Part shown: in pieces, positions 8,616-16,754 of the stretch
Numbering within the stretch: the first letter of the stretch is position 1
Layout of the letters: each line of letters starts with the position of its first letter
Assembly (NCBI RefSeq): GCF_016806125.1
Contig: NZ_CP047166.1
Span: 124,001-188,000, forward strand
From: Ponticoccus alexandrii
GTDB taxonomy: Bacteria; Pseudomonadota; Alphaproteobacteria; Rhodobacterales; Rhodobacteraceae
Length of the DNA: 64,000 nucleotides
Direction of reading: 5' to 3'
Program-made: the position numbers and the translations under genes
Notes under the pieces: model-generated
Databases searched by the model: none
Told to the model about the DNA's origin: nothing
Seen by the model: the letters and a program-made list of their open reading frames with translations, nothing else

Positions 8616-8801
8616 ATGAAGAAGGAAGAAGGCGCATCGCGCCGTGATTTCCTCAGACTGGCCGGAACGGCGGCACCCGCGGCAGCGGTTGCCGTGGCGA
8701 CCGCCGGGCAAGAGGCGCAGGCCGCCGAGCCCGACCTGTCATCCGACCGGATGCAGGACACCGCGCACACCCGCGCGTACTTCGCCAGCGCGAAGTTCTG
8801 A
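8616..8801 (+). CDS. Small Tat-signal protein of the FDH region
   Basis: 61 residues, almost entirely a twin-arginine signal: 'SRRDFLRLAG' (RR near residues 9-10), an alanine-rich hydrophobic stretch and an AQA cleavage site near residue 36, leaving about 25 residues. ATG 8616 is preferred over TTG 8613 because AGGAGG lies six bases upstream. It matches the 'formate dehydrogenase region TAT target' type that precedes FdhA in many operons. A role in co-export or assembly is presumed. Confidence 0.75.
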   Translation: MKKEEGASRRDFLRLAGTAAPAAAVAVATAGQEAQAAEPDLSSDRMQDTAHTRAYFASAKF

Positions 8802-8805
8802 ATTC

Positions 8806-8821
8806 GGGTCGGCAGCGACCC
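8806..8821 (+). other. Stem-loop upstream of fdhA
   Basis: GGGTCG and CGACCC pair around a GCAG loop just after the small Tat gene, with no U-run behind it. In the 164-base gap before fdhA it may mark an mRNA processing or stability site rather than a terminator. Nothing else is evident in the gap. Confidence 0.3.
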
Positions 8822-8965
8822 CAATAACACCGCAAGGCCCGCAGCGCGCGGACCCGGCACAAGAACCGACCAAGGCGACTGGTTGCGTGACGCCCGACTG
8901 CCAAGGTCATGAGCCCAACCAAGCAAGCAAGGACATGGGTCCGCGCGAGCAAGGGAGAGAGAAAC

Positions 8966-11953
8966 ATGCTTAGGAAAAAGACCAACGGGGTAGCGAGACG
9001 CCCCCAGCGGACTTCGATCCTGTCCGAGGCCGCCAACGCCTCGGTCGACCGCCGCGCCTTCCTGCGCGGGTCCGGTCTGGCCATCGGCGGCCTTGCCGCC
9101 ATTGCCGCGACGGGCGGAACCGTCCAGCAGGCCAGCGCCGCCACCGCCGCCGCGACCGGCGCCGTGGAGCTGAAGAAATCCGTCTGCACCCATTGCTCGG
9201 TCGGCTGTACCGTCATGGCAGAGGTGCAGGACGGCGTCTGGACGGGGCAGGAACCCGGCTGGGACAGCCCCTTCAACCTCGGCGCGCATTGCGCCAAGGG
9301 CGCATCCGTGCGCGAGCACGCGCATGGCGAGCGGCGCCTGAAGTACCCCATGAAGAAGGTCGGCGGCGAATGGGTCCGCATCTCGTGGGAAGAGGCGATC
9401 AACGAGATCGGCGACCAGATGATGTCGATCCGCGAGGAAAGCGGACCGGACAGCGTCTACTGGCTGGGCTCCGCCAAGCATTCGAACGAGCAGGCCTACC
9501 TGTTCCGCAAGTTCGCCGCCTACTGGGGCACGAACAACGTGGATCACCAGGCGCGGATCTGCCACTCGACCACCGTTGCGGGCGTTGCGAACACATGGGG
9601 CTACGGCGCCATGACCAACAGCTACAACGACATCCATAACTCCAAGGCGATCTTCATCATCGGCGGCAACCCGGCCGAGGCGCACCCCGTCTCGCTGCTG
9701 CACGTCCTGCGCGCCAAGGAGCAGAACAACGCCCCGCTGATCGTCTGCGATCCGCGCTTCACCCGCACCGCGGCCCATGCGGACGAATACGTCCGCTTCC
9801 GTCCCGGTTCGGATGTCGCGCTGGTCTGGGGGATCCTCTACCACATCTTCGAGAACGGCTGGGAGGACAAGGAATTCATCCGCACCCGTGTCTGGGGGAT
9901 GGACCAGATCCGCGAAGAGGTGATGAAGTGGACGCCCGAAGAGGTCGAGCGTGTCACCGGCACCCCGGGTTCGCAGCTCAAGCGCGTGGCGATGACGCTT
10001 GCCAACAACCGTCCCGGCACCGTGATCTGGTGCATGGGCGGCACGCAGCACACCAACGGCAACAACAACACCCGCGCCTACTGCATCCTGCAGCTGGCTC
10101 TGGGCAACATGGGCACCGCCGGTGGCGGCACCAACATCTTCCGCGGCCATGACAACGTGCAGGGCGCGACGGACCTCGGCGTCCTCGCCGACACGCTGCC
10201 GGGCTACTACGGCCTCGCCAAGGGTTCGTGGCAGCATTGGGCCCGCGTCTGGGAAGAGGACTTCGACTACCTCGCCGGCCGCTTCTCGACCATCAAGGGC
10301 GCGGACGGCAAGGACAAGCCGATGATGAACATCACCGGCATTCCCGTCAGCCGGTGGATCGACGGCGTGCTTGAGGCCAAGGAGAACCTCGAACAGCCCG
10401 ACAACACCCGGGCGATGGTGTTCTGGGGCCACGCGCCGAACTCTCAGACCCGACTGGTCGAGATGAAGGGCGCGATGGAGAAGCTCGACCTGCTGGTCGT
10501 GGTGGACCCCTATCCGACCGTCTCGGCGATCCTGCACGACCGCACCGACGGCGTGTACCTGCTGCCCGCCGCGACGCAGTTCGAGACCCGGGGTTCGGTC
10601 ACCGCCTCCAACCGTTCGCTGCAATGGCGCGAGCAGGTGGTCGCGCCGCTGTTCGAATCGCTGCCGGATCACACGATCATGCACAAGTTCGCCACCAAGT
10701 TCGGCTTTGCGGATCGCATGTTCCGCAACATCGAAGTGGTGGATGGAGAGCCGGTGGTCGAGGATCTGACCCGCGAGTTCAACAAGGGCATGTGGACGAT
10801 CGGCTACACGGCGCAAAGCCCGGAACGCCTGAAGAAGCACATGGCCAACCAGCACACTTTCGACCGCACGACGCTGCGGGCGCTGGGTGGTCCCTGCGAC
10901 GGCGACTTCTACGGGATGCCGTGGCCCGCATGGGGCACACCCGAGATGAACCACCCCGGGTCGGCCAACCTCTATGACGTCTCGCTGCCGGTGGCGCAGG
11001 GCGGCATGGGCTTCCGGGCGCGTTTCGGTGTGGAGCACGAGGGCGACAACCTTCTGGCCGAGGGCGTGGCCCCGGCCGGGTCGGAAATCCCCGATGGCTA
11101 CCCCGAGTTCACCATGCAGATGCTCATCGACCTCGGCTGGGACAGCGACCTGACCGACGAAGAGCGCGCGGTGATCGAGCGTGTCGCGGGCTATGAGGCC
11201 CCCGAAGAGGCTGGCGAGGGCGAACCCGAAGTGGGCGAGACCTCTCAGCAGGGCGACCGCCCCAGCGACTATGCTGCGGCTGTCGGTGGCGTGAACTGGA
11301 AGACCGACCTCTCGGGCGGCATCCAGCGCGTCGCGATCGCCCATGGCTGCGCGCCCTACGGCAACGCCAAGGCGCGTGCGGTGGTCTGGACCTTCCCGGA
11401 TCCGATCCCGCTGCACCGCGAGCCTCTGTACACCAACCGCCGCGATCTGGTGGCCGACTACCCGACCTACGAGGACAAGTCCTTCTGGCGGGTGCCGACC
11501 ATGTACGCGTCGATCCAGAAGAACGACTTCAGCCAGGATTATCCGATCATCCTGACCTCGGGGCGCCTCGTGGAATACGAGGGCGGCGGGGACGAGACCC
11601 GGTCGAACCCCTGGCTGGCGGAACTGCAACAGGACATGTTCGTCGAGATCAACCCGCGCGACGCCAACAACCTTGGTGTCCGTGACGGGGCCGATGTCTG
11701 GGTCGAAGGCCCGGAAGGCGGCAAGGTCAAGGTCATGGCGATGGTGACCGAACGGGTGGGCGAGGGCGTGGCCTTCATGCCCTTCCACTTCGGCGGCCAT
11801 TTCCAGGGCGAGGACCAGCGGTCGAAATACCCCGACGGGGCCGACCCCTATGTCCTGGGCGAAAGCACCAACACGGCGCAGACCTATGGCTACGACTCCG
11901 TCACGCAGATGCAGGAGACCAAGGCCACCCTCTGCAAGATCATGCCGGCATAA
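8966..11953 (+). CDS. fdhA: Formate dehydrogenase catalytic subunit alpha
   Basis: 995 residues; oxidises formate to CO2 at a Mo- or W-bis(pyranopterin) centre, probably facing the periplasm. A Tat signal (VDRRAFLRGS, arginines 29-30) is followed by a 4Fe-4S motif C74-x2-C77-x3-C81-x27-C109 and the molybdopterin oxidoreductase domain. The metal ligand is Cys199 in 'RICHSTTVAG', encoded by TGC, so this is a cysteine and not a selenocysteine enzyme. The C-terminal molybdopterin-dinucleotide binding domain covers roughly 850-990, ending 'QTYGYDSVTQMQETKATLC'. An acidic insertion ('EAPEEAGEGEPEVGETSQQ') sits near residue 740. The start follows GGGAGAGAGAAAC; 57 more upstream bases are open but lack a site. 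A tungstate transporter gene set nearby suggests W may be used. Confidence 0.95.
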   Translation: MLRKKTNGVARRPQRTSILSEAANASVDRRAFLRGSGLAIGGLAAIAATGGTVQQASAATAAATGAVELKKSVCTHCSVGCTVMAEVQDGVWTGQEPGWDSPFNLGAHCAKGASVREHAHGERRLKYPMKKVGGEWVRISWEEAINEIGDQMMSIREESGPDSVYWLGSAKHSNEQAYLFRKFAAYWGTNNVDHQARICHSTTVAGVANTWGYGAMTNSYNDIHNSKAIFIIGGNPAEAHPVSLLHVLRAKEQNNAPLIVCDPRFTRTAAHADEYVRFRPGSDVALVWGILYHIFENGWEDKEFIRTRVWGMDQIREEVMKWTPEEVERVTGTPGSQLKRVAMTLANNRPGTVIWCMGGTQHTNGNNNTRAYCILQLALGNMGTAGGGTNIFRGHDNVQGATDLGVLADTLPGYYGLAKGSWQHWARVWEEDFDYLAGRFSTIKGADGKDKPMMNITGIPVSRWIDGVLEAKENLEQPDNTRAMVFWGHAPNSQTRLVEMKGAMEKLDLLVVVDPYPTVSAILHDRTDGVYLLPAATQFETRGSVTASNRSLQWREQVVAPLFESLPDHTIMHKFATKFGFADRMFRNIEVVDGEPVVEDLTREFNKGMWTIGYTAQSPERLKKHMANQHTFDRTTLRALGGPCDGDFYGMPWPAWGTPEMNHPGSANLYDVSLPVAQGGMGFRARFGVEHEGDNLLAEGVAPAGSEIPDGYPEFTMQMLIDLGWDSDLTDEERAVIERVAGYEAPEEAGEGEPEVGETSQQGDRPSDYAAAVGGVNWKTDLSGGIQRVAIAHGCAPYGNAKARAVVWTFPDPIPLHREPLYTNRRDLVADYPTYEDKSFWRVPTMYASIQKNDFSQDYPIILTSGRLVEYEGGGDETRSNPWLAELQQDMFVEINPRDANNLGVRDGADVWVEGPEGGKVKVMAMVTERVGEGVAFMPFHFGGHFQGEDQRSKYPDGADPYVLGESTNTAQTYGYDSVTQMQETKATLCKIMPA

Positions 11954-11965
11954 GGAGAGAACGAT

Positions 11966-12559
11966 ATGGCAAGAGCGAAGTTTCTCTGTGACGCCGAGCG
12001 CTGCATCGAATGCAACGCCTGCGTCACCGCCTGCAAGAACGAGCACGAGGTGCCGTGGGGGATCAACCGCCGCCGCGTGGTGACGATCCAGGACGGCAAG
12101 CCGGGCGAACGCTCGATCTCGGTGGCCTGCATGCACTGTTCGGACGCGCCCTGTATGGCCGTCTGCCCGGTGGATTGCTTCTACCAGAACGAGGAAGGCG
12201 TGGTCCTGCACTCCAAGGACCTGTGCATCGGCTGCGGCTACTGCTTCTACGCGTGCCCCTTCGGCGCGCCGCAGTATCCGCAGGCGGGCAACTTCGGGTC
12301 GCGCGGCAAGATGGACAAGTGCACCTTCTGCGCCGGTGGCCCCGAAGAGAACAACTCCAACGCGGAGTTCTCGAAGTACGGGCGCAACCGGATCGCCGAG
12401 GGCAAGCTGCCCATCTGCGCCGAAATGTGTTCCACCAAGGCCCTGCTGGCCGGGGACGGTGACGTGGTCTCGGGGATCTACCGCGAGCGCGTCGTGGCCC
12501 GGGGCTTCGGCTCGGGCGCATGGGGCTGGGGCACCGCCTACGACCAGAAAGGCGGCTGA
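11966..12559 (+). CDS. fdhB: Formate dehydrogenase iron-sulfur subunit beta (FDH3 type)
   Basis: 197 residues with four ferredoxin-like cysteine groups: C13-x2-C-x2-C-x3-C at the N-terminus, 'CMHCSDAPCMAVCPVDC', 'CIGCGYCFYACPFG', and a final set split between 'CTFCAGG' and 'CAEMCSTKAL'. It should carry four 4Fe-4S clusters that wire FdhA to the cytochrome b subunit. No signal peptide, so it is presumably exported with FdhA by hitch-hiking on the Tat route. It lacks the C-terminal membrane helix of FdnH, as expected for the FDH3 subtype. 12 bases after fdhA, ribosome site AAGGAGAG. Confidence 0.94.
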   Translation: MARAKFLCDAERCIECNACVTACKNEHEVPWGINRRRVVTIQDGKPGERSISVACMHCSDAPCMAVCPVDCFYQNEEGVVLHSKDLCIGCGYCFYACPFGAPQYPQAGNFGSRGKMDKCTFCAGGPEENNSNAEFSKYGRNRIAEGKLPICAEMCSTKALLAGDGDVVSGIYRERVVARGFGSGAWGWGTAYDQKGG

Positions 12560-12686
12560 GGCCGTCCATGGGGTGGGGCCAGCGCCCCGCCCGTTCTGAA
12601 CCAAATCCGGTCCGCGCCCCGTGGCGCGGGCCGTTTCCCCCTTGGCCGTGCGGCGGCGGGGGCAGATTTCCTGACAGGGGTGAGTG

Positions 12687-13928
12687 ATGTCAAAACGGTC
12701 CAGCGGCTTCGGCCTCTTCATGCTTCTGGCCCTCGTGCTGGTGATTGCCGGGGTCTTCTTCCTGCAACCGCCACGGATCGAGACCAGCCGCGAGGCGGAG
12801 CTGGCGCAGGCGCGCGAGGCGACCGGCGGCGCGCAGACGCTGGAGGACATCCTTGCCCGGCAGCGCGGTGAGCATATCGACGACAGCTTCCGGTCCTCCA
12901 ACATCGGCTTCGGCGAAGAGGCGGGCGTGCCGCAGCTTGGCACCCTTGGCGGTGCGTCGGATCCCGACCTCTGGCGCGCGCTGCGCTATGACAACATGCC
13001 CGACGTGCGCGTCTCGACCCACAACGAGGTCGGCAAGGTGCTGGTGCAGGACGGCGGCATGGCGTGGTGGCAATTCCGCGAGGGCCCGCTGGCCACATGG
13101 GGCGGCTGGGCTTTGCTGGGCACCATCGGCCTGCTGACGCTGTTCTTCCTGCTGCGCGGGCGCGTGCGGATCGAGGGCGGCAAGACCGGTACCACGGTCA
13201 CCCGCTTCGCCGGTTTCGAGCGCTTCACTCACTGGATGACGGCGGGGTCCTTCATCCTGCTGGGTCTCACCGGCCTCGCCACCCTCTTCGGGCGCATGTT
13301 CATCGCGCCGCTTCTGGGCAAGGACATCAACGCGACGCTGCTGGTCTGGTCCAAGCTGATCCACAACAACGTCGCATGGGCCTTCATGCTGGGCGTCATC
13401 CTGATGTTCGTCCTCTGGGTCTGGCACAACATCCCGAACAAGCTGGACCTGATCTGGTTCAAGCAGGCCGGCGGCATCATCGGCAAGAACCACCCGCCCG
13501 CGAAGAAATTCAACGCCGGTCAGAAGATCATCTTCTGGTCCGTGGTGATCTTCGGCTTCTCGATCTCGCTGTCGGGGCTGTCGCTGCTCTTCCCCTTCGA
13601 ACTGCCGCTCTTTGCCAAGACCTTCGGCATCATCAACGAACTTGGCCTGCCCGGCTGGGTCGGCATGGGCGCGCTGCCCACCGACCTCGCCCCGCAGGAA
13701 GAGATGCAACTGGCGCAGGCATGGCACGGCATCGTGGCCTTCCTGTTCATGGTCATCATCCTTGCCCATATCTACATCGGTTCCGTGGGGATGGAGGGCG
13801 CCTTCGACGCCATGGGCTCCGGTCAGGTCGACGAGAACTGGGCCGAGCAGCACCACTCGATCTGGTACGCCAAGGTCAAGGCGAAGGAGGGCGGCAAGCC
13901 CGCTGCCCACCACGCCCCGGCGGAGTGA
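12687..13928 (+). CDS. fdhC: Formate dehydrogenase cytochrome b556 subunit gamma
   Basis: 413 residues. One N-terminal helix (about 8-28), a periplasmic loop of about 100 residues, a further helix near residue 140, then the four-helix di-heme cytochrome b core beginning 'TRFAGFERFTHWMTAGSF', with His in 'RFTHW', 'KLIHNN' and 'QAWHGIVAF' as heme ligands. It passes electrons from FdhB to quinone. ATG 12687 or GTG 12684 could start it. The 127-base gap behind fdhB contains G/C-rich self-complementary sequence (GGGGTGGGGC...GCCCCGCCC), perhaps a stability element. The stop overlaps the next start (TGATG). Confidence 0.93.
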   Translation: MSKRSSGFGLFMLLALVLVIAGVFFLQPPRIETSREAELAQAREATGGAQTLEDILARQRGEHIDDSFRSSNIGFGEEAGVPQLGTLGGASDPDLWRALRYDNMPDVRVSTHNEVGKVLVQDGGMAWWQFREGPLATWGGWALLGTIGLLTLFFLLRGRVRIEGGKTGTTVTRFAGFERFTHWMTAGSFILLGLTGLATLFGRMFIAPLLGKDINATLLVWSKLIHNNVAWAFMLGVILMFVLWVWHNIPNKLDLIWFKQAGGIIGKNHPPAKKFNAGQKIIFWSVVIFGFSISLSGLSLLFPFELPLFAKTFGIINELGLPGWVGMGALPTDLAPQEEMQLAQAWHGIVAFLFMVIILAHIYIGSVGMEGAFDAMGSGQVDENWAEQHHSIWYAKVKAKEGGKPAAHHAPAE

Positions 13929-15181
13929 TGCGCGCGCTTGCGGGCGCGCTGCTGGTGGCCCTTGCCGGGGCCGCGCAGGCGCAGGAGTTCACGACGCTGA
14001 AGGGCCACGGCGGGCCGATCATGGGCATCGCCGCGGACGAGGCGGGCCGGGTCGCCACCGCGAGCTTCGACAACTCGGTCGGGGTGTGGTCCGGGCGCGC
14101 GCCGGATTGGCTGGAAGGCCACGAGGCCGCCGTGAACACGGTTCTGGCGGCCGAGGGCCTGCTGCTGTCGGGCGGGGACGACTACACCGTCCGTCTGTGG
14201 GGCGAGGCCCCGCGCGTGCTGGGCACCCATCTGGGCAAGGTCACCTCTCTGGCCGTCCGCGACGGCGTGGTGGCCAGCGGCTCTTGGGACGGGACCGTGG
14301 GCCTCTGGCCGCTGGAGGGCGAGGGCCGCAGGCTCGAGGCCCCCGGCGGCGTCAATGCCGTGGCCTTCGGCGAAGACGCGCTGTTCGCTGCAACCTCCAC
14401 CGGGCAGCTGATGCGCTACGATCTTGCGACGGATCAGGCCCTGCCGGTGATCAGCCACGGCTTCGGCATCAACGAGGTCATCGTGACGCCCGACTGGATC
14501 GCCTACGGCGCCGTCGACGGCGGCACGCGGGTCATTGACCACGACGGCGCCGAGATCGCGGACTTCACCCTCGACCGCCGCCCGATCCTGTCGATGGCCT
14601 ACGACGCCGGGACCCACAGCCTCGCCGTGGGGGACGGGCAGGGCTACATCATGATCGTGGACACCGCCGACTGGACCATCGCCCGCGACTTCCGCGCCAC
14701 CCGGCAGGGGCCGGTCTGGGCGCTGGCCTTTTCGCCCGATGGCGCGACGATCTGGGCGGGGGGGCTCGACGACGTGGCCTATGGCTGGCCGGTCGCCAGC
14801 CTCGACGCCTTCGACCCGGGCATCACCGGCGAGCGCAGCTTTCTGCAGGACCCCGAAACCATGTCCAACGGCGAGCGGCAGTTCATGCGCAAGTGCTCGA
14901 TCTGCCACGCCCTGACCCCCGGCCCCAGCCGCAAGGCCGGGCCGACGCTGCACGGGGTCTTTGGCCGCGCCGCCGGGACGGTGCCAGGCTATATCTATTC
15001 CCCGACCCTGGACGGGTCGGATATCGTCTGGACGGACCAGACGATCGACGCATTGTTTGATGAGGGCCCGGATCACTATATTCCGGGTTCCAAGATGCCG
15101 ATGCAGGTGATCTCTGGCGCGCAGGACCGCGCCGACCTGATCGCCTTCCTGCGTTCGGCCAGCACGGAGACAAAAGAATGA
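13928..15181 (+). CDS. Periplasmic WD40-repeat protein fused to cytochrome c
   Basis: 417 residues. A Sec signal peptide (1-18, ending AQAQ) precedes about 290 residues of WD40-like beta-propeller repeats (GHGGPIMGIAADE, GHEAAVNTVLAAE, 'GDDYTVRLWG', 'GSWDGTVGLW', 'GPVWALAFSPDG'). A class I cytochrome c domain follows, with CSICH at 323-327 and the methionine ligand probably in 'GSKMPMQ' near residue 380. The cytochrome part resembles small soluble cytochromes c2/c556-like ('GPTLHGVFGRAAGTVPGY'). It could be the periplasmic electron acceptor or docking partner of the dehydrogenase. Coupled by one-base TGATG overlap with fdhC and by ATGA with the next small gene. Confidence 0.88.
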   Translation: MRALAGALLVALAGAAQAQEFTTLKGHGGPIMGIAADEAGRVATASFDNSVGVWSGRAPDWLEGHEAAVNTVLAAEGLLLSGGDDYTVRLWGEAPRVLGTHLGKVTSLAVRDGVVASGSWDGTVGLWPLEGEGRRLEAPGGVNAVAFGEDALFAATSTGQLMRYDLATDQALPVISHGFGINEVIVTPDWIAYGAVDGGTRVIDHDGAEIADFTLDRRPILSMAYDAGTHSLAVGDGQGYIMIVDTADWTIARDFRATRQGPVWALAFSPDGATIWAGGLDDVAYGWPVASLDAFDPGITGERSFLQDPETMSNGERQFMRKCSICHALTPGPSRKAGPTLHGVFGRAAGTVPGYIYSPTLDGSDIVWTDQTIDALFDEGPDHYIPGSKMPMQVISGAQDRADLIAFLRSASTETKE

Positions 15182-15306
15182 AGGCAATGATCCTTGGTTT
15201 CGTGGCAATCGCCGCCATCGGATACGGCGCGCATTGGGCGCTGACCAACGAGCTGGACTATTCCACTGCCGACCGTGCCACGGGCCAGAACGTCCGCCTG
15301 GACTGA
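15178..15306 (+). CDS. 42-residue single-span membrane protein
   Basis: A short gene starting in the ATGA stop overlap of the WD40-cytochrome gene and ending in a TGATG overlap with the response regulator gene. The product (MKAMILGFVAIAAIGYGAHW...NVRLD) has one hydrophobic helix at about residues 3-22 and a polar C-terminal tail of 20 residues. Its position within an unbroken chain of coupled genes argues that it is translated. Not recognised; it may be a small subunit or anchor of the FDH/cytochrome complex. Confidence 0.7.
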   Translation: MKAMILGFVAIAAIGYGAHWALTNELDYSTADRATGQNVRLD

Positions 15307-16637
15307 TGGACGGCAAGGACTACGGCAGCGACCTCGCCGGTGCCTCGATCCTGGTGATCGACGACGAGCCGGGGATGCGCAACTTCCTGTACAAGACGCT
15401 TCAGCCCCGGGTGAAGCGGATCGAACTTGCGGGCTCTGCCGAAGAGGCCTCGACCAAGCTGGACGAGAGCCATTTCGACGTGGTGATCCTCGACAACGTG
15501 ATGCCGCGCAAGACGGGGCTGGAGTGGGTGACAGAGCAGCGCAAGCTGGGCTTTCTCGCCGATACGATCCTGATCACCGCCTATGCGGATCTGGAAACGG
15601 CGATTGCAGCGCTGCGCGCCGGAGTCAGCGACTTTGTGCTGAAGCCCTTCCGGGCGAACCAGATCCTCGGGGCCGTGGCGCGCACGCTCGACCGCAAGTA
15701 CCTGCGGCGCGACAACACGCTGCTGCGGCACGAGCTGAACGCTGACGCGCAGGCCGGCAAGCTTCTGGGCACCTCCGAGCCGCTGGCCGAGGTGCGCGCG
15801 ATGCTGAAGAAGCTCGCTCCCCTGCCGACGCCGGTCCTGTTTACCGGCGCCAGCGGCACGGGCAAGGAACTGGCCGCACGGCACCTGCACCAGTTGTCCG
15901 ACCGTGCCGGACGGCCTTTCGTCGCGGTGAACTGCGCGGCGATCTCGCCCGATCACATCGCGCAGGAGCTTTTCGGCATGAACGGCCCGGGCGACGAGAT
16001 GAAGCCGGGGCTGTTCCTGCTCGCCGACGGCGGGACGCTCTTCCTCGACGAGATCGCGCAGATGCCCGATCAGGTGCAGGCGGCGCTCTTGCGGGTACTC
16101 GAGGACCAGCGCGTCCGCCCCATCGGCGCCGAGCGGGAGTTTCCGCTGAACCTGCGCTTTCTCTTCGCCACCAACACAGATCTGGAGGCCGAGGTCGCGC
16201 AGGGCCGCTTCCGCGCCGACCTTTACCACCGCATGAACGTGGTGCGCATCCACATGCCGCCGCTGAAGGACCGGTCCGAGGACATCACCGAGCTTGCGGC
16301 GCTGTTCATGCAGCAGTTTTCCACGACGTTGGGCCTGCCCGCGCTGGACCTGTCCGGCGAGACGCTTCTGAAGATGCGGCGCTACGACTGGCCGGGTAAC
16401 GTGCGCGAGCTGAAGAACCTGGTGGAGCGCTCGGTGATCCTTGGCGATTTTCCGGCGGAGTTCGCCGGTGACACGCGGGTGACCGGGGCGCGGGCGATCG
16501 AGAACCTCGAACAGGTGATGCAGCGCCATATCCTGCACGTACTGGACCTCTGCGACGGCAACAGGGCCGAGGCCGCGCGACGGCTGGGCGTCAGCCGCAA
16601 GACCATCGATCGCCGCGTCACCGCCTGGGAGGGGTGA
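15306..16637 (+). CDS. NtrC-type response regulator without the GAFTGA motif
   Basis: 443 residues. Receiver domain (about 15-130, phospho-acceptor Asp63 in 'VVILDNVMPRK', Lys in 'VLKPFRANQ'), AAA+ domain with Walker A GASGTGKE at 181-188 and Walker B 'GGTLFLDEIA', arginine finger region 'GRFRADLYHRMNVVRI', and a Fis-type helix-turn-helix at the end ('NRAEAARRLGVSRKTIDRR'). Where sigma-54 activators have ELFGHxxGAFTGA, this protein reads ELFG-MNGPGDEMKPG-LF (residues 221-237): the sigma-54 contact loop is absent. NtrC of Rhodobacter and TyrR of enterics lack it likewise and work with sigma-70 polymerase. It is coupled to the FDH operon, and its partner is probably the sensor at the window start. 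Confidence 0.88.
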   Translation: MDGKDYGSDLAGASILVIDDEPGMRNFLYKTLQPRVKRIELAGSAEEASTKLDESHFDVVILDNVMPRKTGLEWVTEQRKLGFLADTILITAYADLETAIAALRAGVSDFVLKPFRANQILGAVARTLDRKYLRRDNTLLRHELNADAQAGKLLGTSEPLAEVRAMLKKLAPLPTPVLFTGASGTGKELAARHLHQLSDRAGRPFVAVNCAAISPDHIAQELFGMNGPGDEMKPGLFLLADGGTLFLDEIAQMPDQVQAALLRVLEDQRVRPIGAEREFPLNLRFLFATNTDLEAEVAQGRFRADLYHRMNVVRIHMPPLKDRSEDITELAALFMQQFSTTLGLPALDLSGETLLKMRRYDWPGNVRELKNLVERSVILGDFPAEFAGDTRVTGARAIENLEQVMQRHILHVLDLCDGNRAEAARRLGVSRKTIDRRVTAWEG

Positions 16638-16754
16638 TGCGCGGCTGAGCCTGGCAAAGGGGCGCTGCCCCTCGTCGCTGCGCGCCTCACCCCGGGATAT
16701 TTGCGGACAGAAGAAACCGGGGCCTGTGCCGGAGCCGCGGCAGGGGCGGCGGGG

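Noticed and set aside
9560-9562. Selenocysteine at the FdhA active site
   Set aside because: The codon is TGC and the frame needs no recoding, so the ligand is cysteine.
8546-12943. Open frame of 1465 codons on the minus strand opposite the FDH genes
   Set aside because: It mirrors fdhA and fdhB codon structure in high-GC DNA, has low-complexity Arg/Ala/Gly/His content, no ribosome site and no recognisable domain.
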